Positions 7,019 to 16,009 of a DNA stretch of 25,531 bases are shown here, piece by piece (position 1 is the first letter of the stretch; each line of letters opens with the position of its first letter). A model generated the notes under the pieces. It saw only the letters and a list, made by a program, of their open reading frames with translations, did not search any database and was not told the DNA's origin. The position numbers were made by a program, and so were the translations under genes. This DNA comes from Nanobdellota archaeon. Lineage in GTDB: Archaea > Aenigmatarchaeota > Aenigmatarchaeia > QMZP01. The DNA lies in assembly GCA_018818465.1 (NCBI GenBank), contig JAHIRU010000076.1, positions 1 through 25,531 of the forward strand, written 5' to 3'.

Positions 7019-9283
7019 ATGAAGCGGAAACTATCAAAGAATCTTTTGGTTCTAGCCTCGATGATATTGGTTTCTTCTATAACTTTCTCTGCTGTTTTTG
7101 TGAATTTTGCTGATGCTTCTAAACCTTATCCTTGGTATTTAGGGGATGAGATGTTTTGGGTTACTATTGATCCTGCAGATAACGCTTTACCTTTTAATTT
7201 ACCAGAAAGGATGGATATATTCAGACCATTTACTTACTACCAGTTCCTTGACGGTTTCAAACTTGAATCAAAGGAAACAAAACCACTCGATGCTATAATG
7301 CCGTTTGATGAATATTATGACGTCTATGTAATTCCAACAGCCAGTCAGATGTTCAGTGATGGGGTTTTTGATGCTGATCCAGAATTAGCACAAACACTTC
7401 TTGAAGCAAGGATAATGTTCGATGACAGCGATGTTAATGATTATGCAGGCAAAGATGAAATATCTTTGATAATTCTTTTCAATAGAAACGAACTGAATTT
7501 CAATCAGTTATCATATTTTGTTTCACAAATAGGTGGTTCATTGGAAAGCCTTATTGATATAACGCCAATAGCAACTGTCACAGTTCCAAGATCTGATATC
7601 GTTTCATTCGCTAATCTTGCTAGAAATTATGCTGACATAAAATTCATAGAAATGAATTCGTTCTTAGAATTACACCTAGATGAGAGCGTTGATATGGTTT
7701 TTGAGCATGGAAATGAGCTGGGTGGAAGAGAGTGGGTAGAAGAGCACCTACCTTCTGGCATTGAAACCTTAGACGGTACAGGCGTAACTATTGCAATTCT
7801 TGATTCCGGCATACAAGGAGATAAAATAATATTTCCTATACCTCCAATATCATTTATAAATAAGGATCTTGATGATCTAGATGATGATCTAGCAACAGAT
7901 GATCCAAAAATTTTATACTCGGTGGATGTCTATGGCGGTTCGTTGGATCGTGATGACAAGTTTGGTCATGGAACTCATGTAGCAAGCATTGCTGCGGGCA
8001 CAGGCGAGCTTAGTGATGGAAAGTTTGTTGGTGTTGCACCAGGAGCAAATTTGTTTAATTTCAAAGTGATAAACAATTATGGAGAATTGGTAGAAGAAGA
8101 AAAATTTTTAATTGCTCTAGATTTGGCTGTAAAGGGTCCTGACGGGATAATACAGAATTATAATGATCCTGATAATGATGGCGCAGATGTAATAAGCATG
8201 AGTTTTGGCAAACCAGAGAGCCTTTTGAATAGCATGTATTATGATTCAATGGTTTATGCTGTTGAAAATGTTGTTAATACATATAATATTGTTGTTGTGA
8301 TATCTGCGGGAAATGAGGGTCCAGACTATGATACAGTGAGATCTCCAGCTAGAGCGCCTTCTGCTATTACAGTTGGTAATATCGATAAGGAAAAATATTT
8401 ATATGTTACTAGCAGTAGGGGACCTTCACCATATCCAAATTTTGCGGATTTTAGTCAACCGGACGGATTAGCTATTCAGCATATAGTTAAGCCAGAAGTT
8501 GTAGCTCCTGGTACAAAAATATGTGCTGCTAGAGTTGCTGGATCAATTTTAGAAGATGATATACTTGAAATCGTGTGCGATAATGATCCACAGTGTCTTA
8601 TTGACGATTATTTAGCACTTTGTACTGATGACGGCATGGCAAGCAAATACATAGCGCTTACAGGTACATCAATGTCAGCTCCTCATGTTGCAGGAGCAGT
8701 AGCTTTAATAAGGCAGTTGCATCCTGATTGGACAGCTAATCAGGTTAAGAGCGCTTTAGTGCAGACAGCAGAACCATTAGGTGATCTGAATGGGGATTAT
8801 GATGTTTTCGAGCAGGGCGGTGGCTTGATAAATATTGGCGATGCCATCAGGTTTGGTGGAGAAGTTATACCAGCAGTATTCAATGCAGGAATTCATGCAT
8901 GGGGAAATTCAGATCCTATAGAATTCTTTTTCATAGGATCCAATTACAATCAGAAAAATAAGGATTTTGGTCTTAAAATAAAAGCACCTACGGCAATAGG
9001 TATAGATAATGCCCCTCCTTATCAATACGGAGGATGGAAAGTTTCTTACTTTGATACAGAAATTAATGATTGGGAACCACTTTCAGTAATCAACGGATAT
9101 CAATATTGTCTTTTGAACCAGGATGTTACAGATTTCAAAATAGAGCATGATCTTTCATACAGTATGGTAGTGGATCGATATTCAACACGTTTCGAAATTG
9201 AATACTACGAGTTCTGTGATTTCACTCTACCAGAACCAACACAAACACTGCAAATACCATTAAGCTTTGTACTTATCTACTAA
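7019..9283 (+). CDS. secreted subtilisin-like serine protease (S8 family)
   Basis: This 754-residue protein begins with a basic N-terminus and a hydrophobic signal sequence (about residues 10-32) ending near ADASK. Residues about 35-230 form a propeptide-like region. The S8 domain has all catalytic residues: D262 in AILDSGIQG, H317 in GHGTHVAS, oxyanion Asn432 in SAGNEGP, and S551 in GTSMSAPHVAGA. There is an insertion of roughly 45 residues between the Asp and His motifs, and a second insertion with three Cys (EIVCDNDPQCLIDDYLALC) shortly before the catalytic Ser. A C-terminal beta-rich domain (about 620-754) follows, with no membrane anchor visible. It is likely exported and active outside the cell. 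In a small-genome archaeon it could serve protein scavenging or surface processing; that role is inference. Confidence 0.93.
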   Translation: MKRKLSKNLLVLASMILVSSITFSAVFVNFADASKPYPWYLGDEMFWVTIDPADNALPFNLPERMDIFRPFTYYQFLDGFKLESKETKPLDAIMPFDEYYDVYVIPTASQMFSDGVFDADPELAQTLLEARIMFDDSDVNDYAGKDEISLIILFNRNELNFNQLSYFVSQIGGSLESLIDITPIATVTVPRSDIVSFANLARNYADIKFIEMNSFLELHLDESVDMVFEHGNELGGREWVEEHLPSGIETLDGTGVTIAILDSGIQGDKIIFPIPPISFINKDLDDLDDDLATDDPKILYSVDVYGGSLDRDDKFGHGTHVASIAAGTGELSDGKFVGVAPGANLFNFKVINNYGELVEEEKFLIALDLAVKGPDGIIQNYNDPDNDGADVISMSFGKPESLLNSMYYDSMVYAVENVVNTYNIVVVISAGNEGPDYDTVRSPARAPSAITVGNIDKEKYLYVTSSRGPSPYPNFADFSQPDGLAIQHIVKPEVVAPGTKICAARVAGSILEDDILEIVCDNDPQCLIDDYLALCTDDGMASKYIALTGTSMSAPHVAGAVALIRQLHPDWTANQVKSALVQTAEPLGDLNGDYDVFEQGGGLINIGDAIRFGGEVIPAVFNAGIHAWGNSDPIEFFFIGSNYNQKNKDFGLKIKAPTAIGIDNAPPYQYGGWKVSYFDTEINDWEPLSVINGYQYCLLNQDVTDFKIEHDLSYSMVVDRYSTRFEIEYYEFCDFTLPEPTQTLQIPLSFVLIY

Positions 9284-9314
9284 AACACTATTTCTTAGTG
9301 ACAAATACCATTAG

Positions 9315-9343
9315 CTTTATATATAACTGTTCTAATTTATAAA
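9315..9343 (+). promoter_or_regulatory. tandem TATA-like elements before the CBS-Toprim-dnaG operon
   Basis: CTTTATATATAA (9315-9326) and AATTTATAAA (9334-9343) both lie too far from ATG 9375 for a leaderless start. The mRNA should therefore have a short leader. It contains GTGAT (9367-9371), a weak Shine-Dalgarno match three bases before the ATG. Confidence 0.5.
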
Positions 9344-9374
9344 CCGAAACATTAACAATTATCCAAGTGATGAT

Positions 9375-10265
9375 ATGTTGCGATACAGGCTTGATGAATT
9401 AATTGACCCTAAAAGGCCTGCGCTTTCAATAGCTTCAATAAACTTTCCTGTCTGCAAGGAAACAGCATCCATCAGAAATGTTCTGAAGATGTTGATGTCT
9501 GATAGGGGAAGCAGAGTAGCTGTTGTGGATAGCGAAGGAATGTTTAAGGGTTTAGTGACAGACATTGACGTCCTCGGATATTTAGGCGGAGATAACAGAT
9601 ATAACGACTATGTTACCAGCAAAACAGAAGCAACGTATAAAAAAATAAAGGCGAAAAACATACATGGAATAAACTCGCCTATAAAAAAGATAATGGATAT
9701 TGATGTTCACACTCTGAAAAAAAATCAGAGTATCAGACAAGCTTTAAACATATTCAAGAAAACTGGTCAGAATGCACTTCCTATTGTTAATAACAGCGGG
9801 AAAATATTAGGTATTCTGTCTAAAAGGAATCTTATAGAAGCCATGTTTACAAGGTTTCTAAAAAGTCCTGAAAAGAGATCAAAAGAATTAATGATCAAAA
9901 ATATCATGGTAAAACCCATGATAATCAAAGAGCACTTCCCGATAAATGAAGTTTCACAAATGATGTGCATGGGAGGTTTTCGGAGATTTCCTGTAACAGA
10001 AAAAGGCATAACAACGGGGATGATAACAGTTCATGATCTTCTTTATTTCTTGAATGTGAACAGAAACTTGGAAAATTTAAAAACAGAGAAGAGGCCTATA
10101 AAACATCTGGTCAACAAAAAAATTGTTTCAGTTGAGTCTGAAACAAGCGTTAACGATGCAATCAAATTGATGTTAGCAAAGAAGATAGGAGCTCTTCCAA
10201 TAACAGAAGACGATGAAATAAAAGGCATGGTAACGTTCACAGATATAATTGACACAATAAAATAA
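9375..10265 (+). CDS. protein with four CBS domains
   Basis: This 296-residue protein is almost entirely CBS domains, visible as repeats of a G-x-(L/I/M)-(V/T/S)-x-x-D pattern. The four are residues about 15-75 (GMFKGLVTDIDVLGYL), 105-160 (KILGILSKRNLIEAMF), 172-225 (ITTGMITVHDLLYFL) and 235-296 (DEIKGMVTFTDIIDTI). Paired CBS domains usually bind adenosine nucleotides and act as energy or nucleotide sensors. No enzyme domain is attached, so it probably regulates a partner. It ends 17 bases before the Toprim gene and leads a probable three-gene operon with dnaG, so a link to replication or RNA processing is possible but not shown. Confidence 0.85.
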   Translation: MLRYRLDELIDPKRPALSIASINFPVCKETASIRNVLKMLMSDRGSRVAVVDSEGMFKGLVTDIDVLGYLGGDNRYNDYVTSKTEATYKKIKAKNIHGINSPIKKIMDIDVHTLKKNQSIRQALNIFKKTGQNALPIVNNSGKILGILSKRNLIEAMFTRFLKSPEKRSKELMIKNIMVKPMIIKEHFPINEVSQMMCMGGFRRFPVTEKGITTGMITVHDLLYFLNVNRNLENLKTEKRPIKHLVNKKIVSVESETSVNDAIKLMLAKKIGALPITEDDEIKGMVTFTDIIDTIK

Positions 10266-10282
10266 ACAAATCGTGAAACACA

Positions 10283-10624
10283 ATGAAATTAGATACTGAG
10301 AAATTATTGGCTATTGTCAATAAGATAAAAGAGAATATAATTATTGTTGAAGGTAGAAACGATATAAAAGCTCTTGAAGCAGTCAGTTTGTCTGCCAAAA
10401 ACATAATTGCAATCAACGGACGATCTTTAATAAAGGTTGTTGAACAGATTGCTAACAAAAAGGTAAAGGAAGTTGTAATACTTACAGACTTCGATGAAAA
10501 AGGAAAGGAGCTTGCAGCAGAGCTGACAAAGCTTCTTCAAGCGTATAAAATACATCCGAATAAGAGGTTGAGAAAACTCTTCACTCAATTCGGAAAAAAC
10601 GCAATAGAAGACGTTAAAATATAA
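10283..10624 (+). CDS. small Toprim-domain protein (small primase-like)
   Basis: This 113-residue protein is essentially one Toprim domain. The conserved Glu is E23 in IIIVEGRND, and the DxD motif is D69/D71 in ILTDFDEKG, so metal binding should be intact. It resembles the stand-alone archaeal Toprim proteins annotated as small primase-like, relatives of the bacterial RNase M5 nuclease domain. Its substrate is unknown; RNA or DNA phosphodiester chemistry is the family expectation. It sits between the CBS gene (17-base gap) and dnaG, and an RNA hairpin lies between it and dnaG. A weak GTGA lies six bases before the start. Confidence 0.82.
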   Translation: MKLDTEKLLAIVNKIKENIIIVEGRNDIKALEAVSLSAKNIIAINGRSLIKVVEQIANKKVKEVVILTDFDEKGKELAAELTKLLQAYKIHPNKRLRKLFTQFGKNAIEDVKI

Positions 10625-10633
10625 TTGGATGTT

Positions 10634-10668
10634 CTAGGAACCGGCAAATTTGCCTAACAGGTTCCTAG
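10634..10668 (+). promoter_or_regulatory. hairpin with embedded palindrome just before the dnaG ribosome binding site
   Basis: CTAGGAACC (10634-10642) pairs perfectly with GGTTCCTAG (10660-10668). Inside the loop lies the perfect palindrome GGCAAATTTGCC (10643-10654). The structure ends two bases before GGAGG (10671-10675). It could be a translational control element, an intra-operon attenuator or a processing site. Confidence 0.65.
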
Positions 10669-10670
10669 TA

Positions 10671-10675
10671 GGAGG
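10671..10675 (+). promoter_or_regulatory. Shine-Dalgarno site that sets the dnaG start
   Basis: GGAGG is directly adjacent to the ATG at 10676 (no spacer) but 9 bases before the ATG at 10685. The second ATG is therefore the more likely start. Confidence 0.7.
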
Positions 10676-10684
10676 ATGATTACG

Positions 10685-11935
10685 ATGTCAAAATTGGCAC
10701 CAACATCGACAAAATATATAATAAAAGCTAATATAAAAGCAAAAGGAGTAATAGAAAAACCAGACGTAATAGGAGCTGTCTTCGGTCAGACCGAAGGTTT
10801 GCTAGGTTCAAGTCTGGATTTAAGAGAGCTTCAAAGAACTGGCAGAATCGGAAGAATTGAAGTTAATATAAAATCTGAACAAGGAAATTCCGAAGGAGAA
10901 ATTATAATTCCTTCTTCATTAGATGCTGCTGAAACAGCATTGATAGCTGCAACACTTGAAACAATTGAAAGAGTTGGTCCTTGCACAGCCATAATAAAAC
11001 TAGACGGTGTAGAGGATACTCGTTCTTTAAAGAGAAAATACGTTGTAGACAAAGCAAAAGATATTCTTAAAAACTTAATAGAGTCAGGCGTTCCTGATTC
11101 TGCTGAGGTTTCAGAACAGATAAAAGAGGCTATAAGAACAGAAGAGATATCAAATTACAATGGTCTACCTTGTGGACCAAGCATTCATGAATCTGAAGAA
11201 ATGATTATAGTCGAAGGTAGAGCAGATATTTTGAATCTTTTGAAGTTTGGCATAAGAAACACAATTGCACTAGAAGGTACATCTGTTCCTCCTGCTGTTA
11301 TCGATCTTGCAAAAAAGAAAATAGTCACAGTTCTTGTTGATGGTGACAGAGGCGGACAACTAATAATAAAGGAACTTATGCAGCTAACAGAAATAGATAA
11401 TGTAGCAGTTGCTCCAGAAGGCAAAGAAGTTGAAGAGCTTACAAAAAAAGAGGTGTACAAAGCTCTTAGAGACAAAGTTTCTGTAGAGCAATTCAGATCT
11501 GAATCAAATAATGAATCTAATGCATCAGTAAAAAGTGAATATAAAAAAGAGGCCTATAAACAAACACTGAGAGAACCACAAAAAAGAACAGAGAGAGATC
11601 GCGAAAGAAGATATGAATCTGCACCAAGAACAAGACAGATCAGATTAACAGAAAAAGACAGGGAAACTTTTAAGAAGACTCTTGAAGAGCTTGTGGGTAG
11701 CAGAGCTGCATGTATATTTGATGTAAACGATCAGCTGTTGGGAAAGGTTCCTGTAACAGAACTAGAAAACACAATAAAAACAATGAGTAATGTAAAAACT
11801 GTTGTGTTCGATGGTAAGATTGATAAGAATCTTCACAACGTAGCAAAGAGAAAAGGAATAAAATTCCTTATAGGAATGGATAAAGTAGACGTAGGTCAGA
11901 CATCAGTCACAATAATTGCAAGAAAGGATCTTTGA
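10685..11935 (+). CDS. dnaG: DnaG-type primase, archaeal (exosome-associated)
   Basis: Read from ATG 10685 this is a 416-residue protein, the usual archaeal DnaG length. The N-terminal domain starts MSKLAPTSTKYIIKANI and contains the FGQTEGLLG stretch. The Toprim domain has E177 (IIVEGRAD) and D219/D221 (LVDGDRGG). A charged, Arg/Lys/Glu-rich linker (about residues 275-320) leads to a C-terminal domain (about 325-416). Archaeal DnaG is known as a subunit of the RNA exosome that promotes A-rich RNA degradation and has been reported to have primase activity. It lacks the bacterial zinc-binding and helicase-binding domains. It is last in the CBS-Toprim-dnaG operon and ends four bases before the convergent rpoN. 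Confidence 0.93.
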   Translation: MSKLAPTSTKYIIKANIKAKGVIEKPDVIGAVFGQTEGLLGSSLDLRELQRTGRIGRIEVNIKSEQGNSEGEIIIPSSLDAAETALIAATLETIERVGPCTAIIKLDGVEDTRSLKRKYVVDKAKDILKNLIESGVPDSAEVSEQIKEAIRTEEISNYNGLPCGPSIHESEEMIIVEGRADILNLLKFGIRNTIALEGTSVPPAVIDLAKKKIVTVLVDGDRGGQLIIKELMQLTEIDNVAVAPEGKEVEELTKKEVYKALRDKVSVEQFRSESNNESNASVKSEYKKEAYKQTLREPQKRTERDRERRYESAPRTRQIRLTEKDRETFKKTLEELVGSRAACIFDVNDQLLGKVPVTELENTIKTMSNVKTVVFDGKIDKNLHNVAKRKGIKFLIGMDKVDVGQTSVTIIARKDL

Positions 11936-11939
11936 TTAA

Positions 11940-12134
11940 TCACTGTCTGAATCTTGCTACATCCTTTAATGTGTCTACATGCGACATAAATAGCGCTCTA
12001 CAGCAGTATCTTTCTAGTCCTAGACTATCTAGGACATTCTTCTTATTCTTGCCTGTTTTAATATCCTTTTGGTATTGTTCCCAAAGATGTCCAACAGGCT
12101 TTCCACAACTCATGCAACGAATTGGTATAATCAT
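11940..12134 (-). CDS. rpoN: DNA-directed RNA polymerase subunit N (Rpb10 homologue)
   Basis: This 64-residue protein matches archaeal RpoN. It starts MIIPIRCMSCGKPVGHLW and has the zinc ligands C7, C10 and the adjacent pair C44, C45 in ERYCCRALFMSHVD. It is a small structural subunit on the RpoD-RpoL assembly platform of RNA polymerase. Unlike many archaea, where rpoN lies with ribosomal protein genes and rpoK, it stands alone here. It is convergent with dnaG (four bases between stop codons). The TATA box TTTATAAA at 12157-12164 is 27 bases before the start and implies a leaderless mRNA. Confidence 0.95.
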   Translation of the reverse strand: MIIPIRCMSCGKPVGHLWEQYQKDIKTGKNKKNVLDSLGLERYCCRALFMSHVDTLKDVARFRQ

Positions 12135-12156
12135 GGTAACAAATTAGCAAGAAGAG

Positions 12157-12164
12157 TTTATAAA
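12157..12164 (-). promoter_or_regulatory. TATA box of rpoN
   Basis: TTTATAAA, identical on both strands, lies 27 bases from the rpoN ATG. The exchanger gene starts in the other direction at 12216 with its own T-rich element at 12182-12190. Confidence 0.6.
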
Positions 12165-12215
12165 TGTTTTTGACTGAATTTGTTTTTTTATCCAATCAAA
12201 ACCAATATAATATGC

Positions 12216-13229
12216 ATGGTAGACATCTTTACCACAATCATACTACTGGCTATTAGCGTGTTCATTATATACAAATCTAGCGACTGGCTTATCAGATACG
12301 CTGTTACCCTGGCAAAAATGCTTGGAGTTTCCACATTTGTTATAGGGTTTATACTCGTAGCCATATCCACGTCATTGCCTGAAATAATGGTTTCTATTTT
12401 TGCGACGCTTGAGGGAGAAGCCAACTTGGCTGTTGCAGACGTTCTTGGTTCCAATCTCTTTAATCTTACTGTAGTTATAGGAGGAGCGATTCTTGTGGCA
12501 GGAACAATTCATGTAAAAAGAAAGGAAACGCCCAGCCTTATAGAGTACCTGTTTATCACATCTGTCATAACAATAATATTTTTCTCCCAATCTTATTTGA
12601 ATGTCATTCACGGTGCAATATTAATAGTACTTGGAATTTACATGATGGGAAAGCTCTATAAAGGGGGCAGAGTAAGTGCAGAAGTGTTTGAGGATAGCGA
12701 AATACTAATTCTTCCCAAGAAAAAAAAGAAATACAAAAATGCTGTATTCAAGTTCTTTCAAAAGCAGAGGCTTTCAATGGTCATCTTAAAGTTTTCCATA
12801 TCTGTTGCCCTTCTTTTAGCATCAAGCAGAATGCTGGTTGATTCATCCATCAATCTAGCAACACTTCTGGGGGTTTCAACTATATTTATAGGAGCAACCA
12901 TTGTTGCTGCTGGTACATCTATACCAGAATTATCAGTTACAATAACAGCTGTTAAGAAAAAACAATATGCGCTTGCAATGGGAGATATAGTAGGTTCAGC
13001 AGTAACCAACATAACTATTGTGCTAGGCATAATAGCATTGATAAGCACAACAACGCTTAATGTGGTTCCGCTAGCTGGAATGGTACCTTTCATAATACTT
13101 TCAACAATGCTAGTTTGGTATTATTTTTCAGAAAAAGGAAAAATTACGCGTAATGAAGCCATAATATTGTTACTGATTTATGTGGTATTCATTCTAGAAC
13201 AGCTTGGAATAGTTGCTATATTTGGATAA
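12216..13229 (+). CDS. cation/calcium exchanger (CaCA family, YrbG/NCX-like)
   Basis: This integral membrane protein of 337 residues has the two inverted alpha-repeats of Na+/Ca2+ exchangers. Repeat one contains ATSLPEIMVS and GSNLFNLTVV; repeat two contains GTSIPELSVT and GSAVTNITIV. The conserved acidic residue in each PE motif is present. About ten membrane segments are visible, with a Lys-rich cytoplasmic loop (PKKKKKYKN) in the middle. The second repeat has GSAVTN where GSNxFN is usual, a mild departure. It should move Ca2+ or another cation against Na+ or H+. ATG 12216 is chosen because translation from 12180 would add residues before the first membrane segment. The next gene is a Ca2+-type P-ATPase 40 bases on, which suggests shared ion homeostasis. 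Confidence 0.9.
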   Translation: MVDIFTTIILLAISVFIIYKSSDWLIRYAVTLAKMLGVSTFVIGFILVAISTSLPEIMVSIFATLEGEANLAVADVLGSNLFNLTVVIGGAILVAGTIHVKRKETPSLIEYLFITSVITIIFFSQSYLNVIHGAILIVLGIYMMGKLYKGGRVSAEVFEDSEILILPKKKKKYKNAVFKFFQKQRLSMVILKFSISVALLLASSRMLVDSSINLATLLGVSTIFIGATIVAAGTSIPELSVTITAVKKKQYALAMGDIVGSAVTNITIVLGIIALISTTTLNVVPLAGMVPFIILSTMLVWYYFSEKGKITRNEAIILLLIYVVFILEQLGIVAIFG

Positions 13230-13240
13230 ATATTTCAGAC

Positions 13241-13248
13241 TTTATTAG
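13241..13248 (+). promoter_or_regulatory. TATA box of the P-type ATPase
   Basis: TTTATTAG is centred about 25 bases before ATG 13270, so the ATPase may have its own leaderless transcript in addition to any readthrough from the exchanger gene. Confidence 0.45.
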
Positions 13249-13269
13249 AAATCAAATATATTATTATTT

Positions 13270-15975
13270 ATGTCGGTTAACAATTGGCATGAAATGGGGA
13301 CAGAAAAAGTTCTCAAAATAATTGAATCCAGCATGTCAGGCCTTTCTGAAAAAGAGGTGCAGCGAAGGCTTACAGAATACGGAGAAAACCTAATTAAGGA
13401 AGAGAAAAAAACAAACAAGCTAAAGATTTTTATAAACCAATTCACCAGCTTACTTGTAATAATTCTTATTACAGCAGCTATTGTTTCAGCACTACTTCTT
13501 AACAGCCCTATAGACGCTGCTGTGATTATGATAATTGTTATCCTGAACGGAATATTCGGTTTCATTCAAGAATACCGAGCAGAAAAAGCAATCGAGGCAT
13601 TGAAGAAGCTTGCAAGCCCAGAGGCAATTGTCGTACGTGGAGGGAAAAGAAAGACAGTAAAGAGCAAGGAGCTGGTTCCTGGCGATATTGTTCTGCTTTA
13701 TGAAGGAACCAAGATTCCGGCAGACATGAGAATACTGGAAGTCACTACACTAAAACTTGATGAATCATCATTAACCGGAGAATCGGTTCCAGTCAATAAA
13801 GACACAACGCCGGTAAAAAACGCACAGATTGCTGACAGGGAAAACATGGCATACATGGGAACCATGGTTACATACGGTAGAGGCATGGGGGTGGTTACAG
13901 AAACCGGCATGAAGACAGAAATGGGAAAAATAGCTCGCATGATAGAAGATGTAAAGGAAGAAGAAACACCTCTTCAGAAAAGATTGGGTGTTTTTGGAAA
14001 AAATCTGGGATTCATGATTATGGGAATTTGTGCTTTGGTTGTAATCATAATGTTGCTTAAAAGCGGAGTGCTCCTCGGAACAGGCAACATGCAAAGCGCA
14101 ATCATAGATTCGGTTATTCTTGGCATAGCTCTTGCAGTTGCAGCGATACCAGAAGGACTTCCTGCTGTGGTCACCATAACACTTGCATTATCTTTACAGC
14201 GCCTCTCTAAAAAAAATGCTATAATAAGAAAGCTTTCTACTGTTGAAACTCTTGGATCAACAACAATAATATGCTCTGATAAAACAGGCACCCTTACAAG
14301 GAATGAAATGACTGTCAGAAAGATATTCATTAACGGCAAAATAATTGATGTAACTGGCAAGGGTTACGTACCTGAAGGGAATTTCCTTTATGAAGGTGAG
14401 AAAATAGATCCATTAAAAGACAGCGATCTGTCGTTATTGCTGACAACAGGTGTTCTATGCAACAATGCTTCTTTATCTCAAAACAACTCTATTGTAGGAG
14501 ATCCTACTGAAGGAGCGCTTTTAATTGCGGCAGCAAAAATACTGAATTTAAATAAAATCAAGAAGGAATACGAATTCAAAGAAGAGTTCCCATTTAGCTC
14601 TGAAAGAAAAAGAATGTCTGTTATTTATAGAAACAATAACGGTATGCAATCTTTTGTTAAGGGTGCGCCTGAAATCATTCTGGATAGATGCACGCATATT
14701 CTAAAAAACGGTCAATCTGTTGCAATTTCAAAGGAAGATAGGAAAAAAATACTTTACATAAACCGCAATCTATCTAAGGATGCTCTCAGGGTTCTTGGAA
14801 TAGCTTTCAAGAAAGTTAAAAAAATCGAAGAAAAAGAGGCTGAAAACGGGCTGACTTTTATAGGAATGATAGGAATGATGGATCCTCCAAGAAAGCACGT
14901 TAGGGAGGACATAGCTACATGCAAAAAAGCAGGAATAAAAATAGTCATGATTACCGGAGACCATAGGGATACTGCAATAGCCATAGCAAAAGAGATAAAC
15001 ATGTTTGAGGAGGGTCAGAAATCGCTTACAGGCGCAGAATTAGATAAAATGAGTGAAAAAGAATTCAGCAGGATTGTGGAGAATATAACAGTATACGCGC
15101 GGGTTAACCCGGAACACAAAATGAAAATAGTGACTGCACTACAGAAAAAAGGCCACATTGTTGCAATGACTGGTGACGGCGTTAATGACGCACCAGCGCT
15201 AAAGAAAGCTGACATAGGAGTGTCAATGGGCATAAACGGAACAGATGTTGCAAAAGAAGCTTCTGATATGATATTAAGCGATGATAATTTCACTAGCATA
15301 GTTTCTGCTGTCAAAATGGGAAGAGCTACTTATGACAACATAAAGAAATTTATACAGTACCTGCTGTCAAGTAATCTGGGAGAAGTGCTTGTTATTCTTT
15401 TAGCACTTTTGATTGGCTTCTCTGATCCAGTCACTGGAGCAATACTGATACCTGTAACAGCTATACAGCTTCTCTGGATAAACCTGCTAACAGACGGATT
15501 GCCTGCGTTGGCACTAGGTGTTGATCCGCCATCAAACAACATTATGGAACGTTCACCCAGAAACCCTAAAGAGAACATACTCAACAGGGACATGCTTTCA
15601 GACATAATTTTTGTAGGCATAATAATAGCCATAGGAACACTGTTTGTGTTTTCTATTATGCTTTCTAAGGGAGCTATAATAGCAACAACATCCGCTTTCA
15701 CAACATTGGTTATATTTGAAATGGTGAGGGTGCAGACTGTTAGGATAAAGTTTGGCATGAGCATATTCTCTAACAATAAACTCATACTTGCAATGAGTGC
15801 ATCCATAATGTTACAACTTGCTGTTGTGTACATTCCATTCCTGCAAACCTTCTTCAAGACAGCGCCGCTAGGATTGAATGAATGGGCTCTTATATTAGGA
15901 GTATCGTTTATTGTCCTGATACTGGTTGAAATTAAAAGGCGGGTTTGGGACAATAGGAGAGGATTACAAAAATAA
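13270..15975 (+). CDS. P-type cation-transporting ATPase, Ca2+-type (P2A)
   Basis: This 901-residue pump has the full P-type ATPase layout. An N-terminal cation-ATPase domain precedes the first membrane pair. The actuator motif is LTGESVPV, the phosphorylated Asp is D337 in CSDKTGTLT, the nucleotide site has FVKGAPE, and the hinge has MTGDGVNDAPALKKADIG. Cation-site sequences match SERCA/PMR1-type pumps: AAIPEGLPA in membrane segment 4, SSNLGEVLVILLALL in segment 5 and NLLTDGLPALALG in segment 6. The protein should export Ca2+ (possibly Mn2+) at the expense of ATP. With the adjacent exchanger it would form a calcium extrusion pair. It ends 35 bases before the convergent gbsR-type gene. Confidence 0.93.
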   Translation: MSVNNWHEMGTEKVLKIIESSMSGLSEKEVQRRLTEYGENLIKEEKKTNKLKIFINQFTSLLVIILITAAIVSALLLNSPIDAAVIMIIVILNGIFGFIQEYRAEKAIEALKKLASPEAIVVRGGKRKTVKSKELVPGDIVLLYEGTKIPADMRILEVTTLKLDESSLTGESVPVNKDTTPVKNAQIADRENMAYMGTMVTYGRGMGVVTETGMKTEMGKIARMIEDVKEEETPLQKRLGVFGKNLGFMIMGICALVVIIMLLKSGVLLGTGNMQSAIIDSVILGIALAVAAIPEGLPAVVTITLALSLQRLSKKNAIIRKLSTVETLGSTTIICSDKTGTLTRNEMTVRKIFINGKIIDVTGKGYVPEGNFLYEGEKIDPLKDSDLSLLLTTGVLCNNASLSQNNSIVGDPTEGALLIAAAKILNLNKIKKEYEFKEEFPFSSERKRMSVIYRNNNGMQSFVKGAPEIILDRCTHILKNGQSVAISKEDRKKILYINRNLSKDALRVLGIAFKKVKKIEEKEAENGLTFIGMIGMMDPPRKHVREDIATCKKAGIKIVMITGDHRDTAIAIAKEINMFEEGQKSLTGAELDKMSEKEFSRIVENITVYARVNPEHKMKIVTALQKKGHIVAMTGDGVNDAPALKKADIGVSMGINGTDVAKEASDMILSDDNFTSIVSAVKMGRATYDNIKKFIQYLLSSNLGEVLVILLALLIGFSDPVTGAILIPVTAIQLLWINLLTDGLPALALGVDPPSNNIMERSPRNPKENILNRDMLSDIIFVGIIIAIGTLFVFSIMLSKGAIIATTSAFTTLVIFEMVRVQTVRIKFGMSIFSNNKLILAMSASIMLQLAVVYIPFLQTFFKTAPLGLNEWALILGVSFIVLILVEIKRRVWDNRRGLQK

Positions 15976-16009
15976 GGTAAAATCATCAAGACAAAGTATG
16001 TGAGTTCTG

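Noticed and set aside
15330..15989. 220-codon reverse open frame opposite the P-type ATPase C-terminus
   Set aside because: The forward frame carries conserved ATPase motifs across the whole stretch; the reverse frame is a composition shadow.
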